The notes under the pieces are model-generated. The model made no database searches and was not told the origin of the DNA. It saw nothing but the letters and a program-made list of their open reading frames with translations. Source: an uncultured Acholeplasmatales bacterium (GTDB taxonomy: Bacteria; Bacillota_I; Bacilli_A; Acholeplasmatales; Anaeroplasmataceae). From it: 64,000 bases of DNA. Of the stretch, positions 63,970 to 64,000 are shown piece by piece. The stretch lies in contig CALUQZ010000003.1 of NCBI GenBank assembly GCA_944323055.1, positions 1 through 64,000 on the forward strand, given 5' to 3'. Position 1 is the first letter of the stretch; every line of letters begins with the position of its first letter. The translations under genes were made by a program, and so were the position numbers.

Positions 63970-64000
63970 GTGATGATTTAATTATAACCATTAATTTAAT

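Noticed and set aside
1-64000. CRISPR arrays, tRNA or rRNA genes, riboswitches
   Set aside because: I saw no spaced direct-repeat array, no tRNA-like cloverleaf, no rRNA sequence and no recognised riboswitch core by eye. A scan with tRNAscan-SE and Infernal would settle this.

Overview
This window looks like the replication-origin region of a very AT-rich, low-GC Gram-positive bacterium of the class Bacilli, probably an uncultured gut or plant-polymer-degrading lineage. The evidence is the rpmH-rnpA-yidC-jag and dnaA-dnaN-yaaA-recF-gyrB-gyrA order, an RNA polymerase delta subunit, a lipoprotein-type YidC, strong AGGAGG ribosome sites and lipoprotein signal peptides. TGA is used as a stop (rnpA, recR) and TGG encodes Trp, so the code is the standard bacterial one and not that of Mycoplasma. 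The exact taxon cannot be fixed from the sequence alone.

Layout. 1-2,700: an AEC carrier and mnmE. 2,745-7,900: cell-surface and secreted proteins, one apparently split in two by a frame change at an A7 tract. 8,016-9,708: an ABC importer pair (binding lipoprotein and permease) with no ATPase beside it. 9,744-19,868: a ten-gene leftward operon with an LplABC-type oligosaccharide importer, an MsmX/UgpC-type ATPase, five uncharacterised membrane proteins and a cytoplasmic GH28 polygalacturonase. 20,003-26,348: pectin genes (Ig-domain lipoprotein, PL9 pectate lyase lipoprotein, cytoplasmic CE8 pectinesterase, small unknown). 27,413-31,833: two tandem MacB-like ATPase-permease fusions. 31,904-37,358: a galactarate-type operon (garR, DapA-family lyase, glycerate kinase, garD) with a divergent LysR regulator. 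37,351-39,407: thioredoxin-like protein, PflA, superoxide reductase and a HIT protein. 39,453-50,219: nuclease-helicase fusion, gyrA, gyrB, recF, yaaA, dnaN and dnaA, all leftward. 50,220-50,845: oriC. From 50,846 rightward: rpmH, rnpA, yidC, jag, two decayed genes, a permuted NlpC/P60-like protein, dnaX, ybaB, recR, a DUF1934-like gene, rpoE, a two-component system, a repeat lipoprotein, and leftward genes for a 53-residue membrane protein and a LacI-type regulator.

How it works together. Surface PL9 lyase would cut pectate, the importer would bring in oligogalacturonides, and cytoplasmic CE8 and GH28 enzymes would finish de-esterification and depolymerisation. The aldarate operon could take oxidised uronic acid carbon to pyruvate and 2-phosphoglycerate, although no uronate dehydrogenase is present here to join the two. 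Five promoter regions share an AAGCGTTT-core operator of LacI/CcpA type, suggesting one carbon-source regulon.

The most interesting unexplained item is a possible small RNA of about 120 nt at 58,325-58,445. It has two exposed CUCUCCC (anti-Shine-Dalgarno) motifs, lies downstream of three TTTCACA direct repeats, and sits directly in front of an OmpR-type two-component system. This resembles the logic of CiaR-controlled csRNAs in streptococci but with different sequences.
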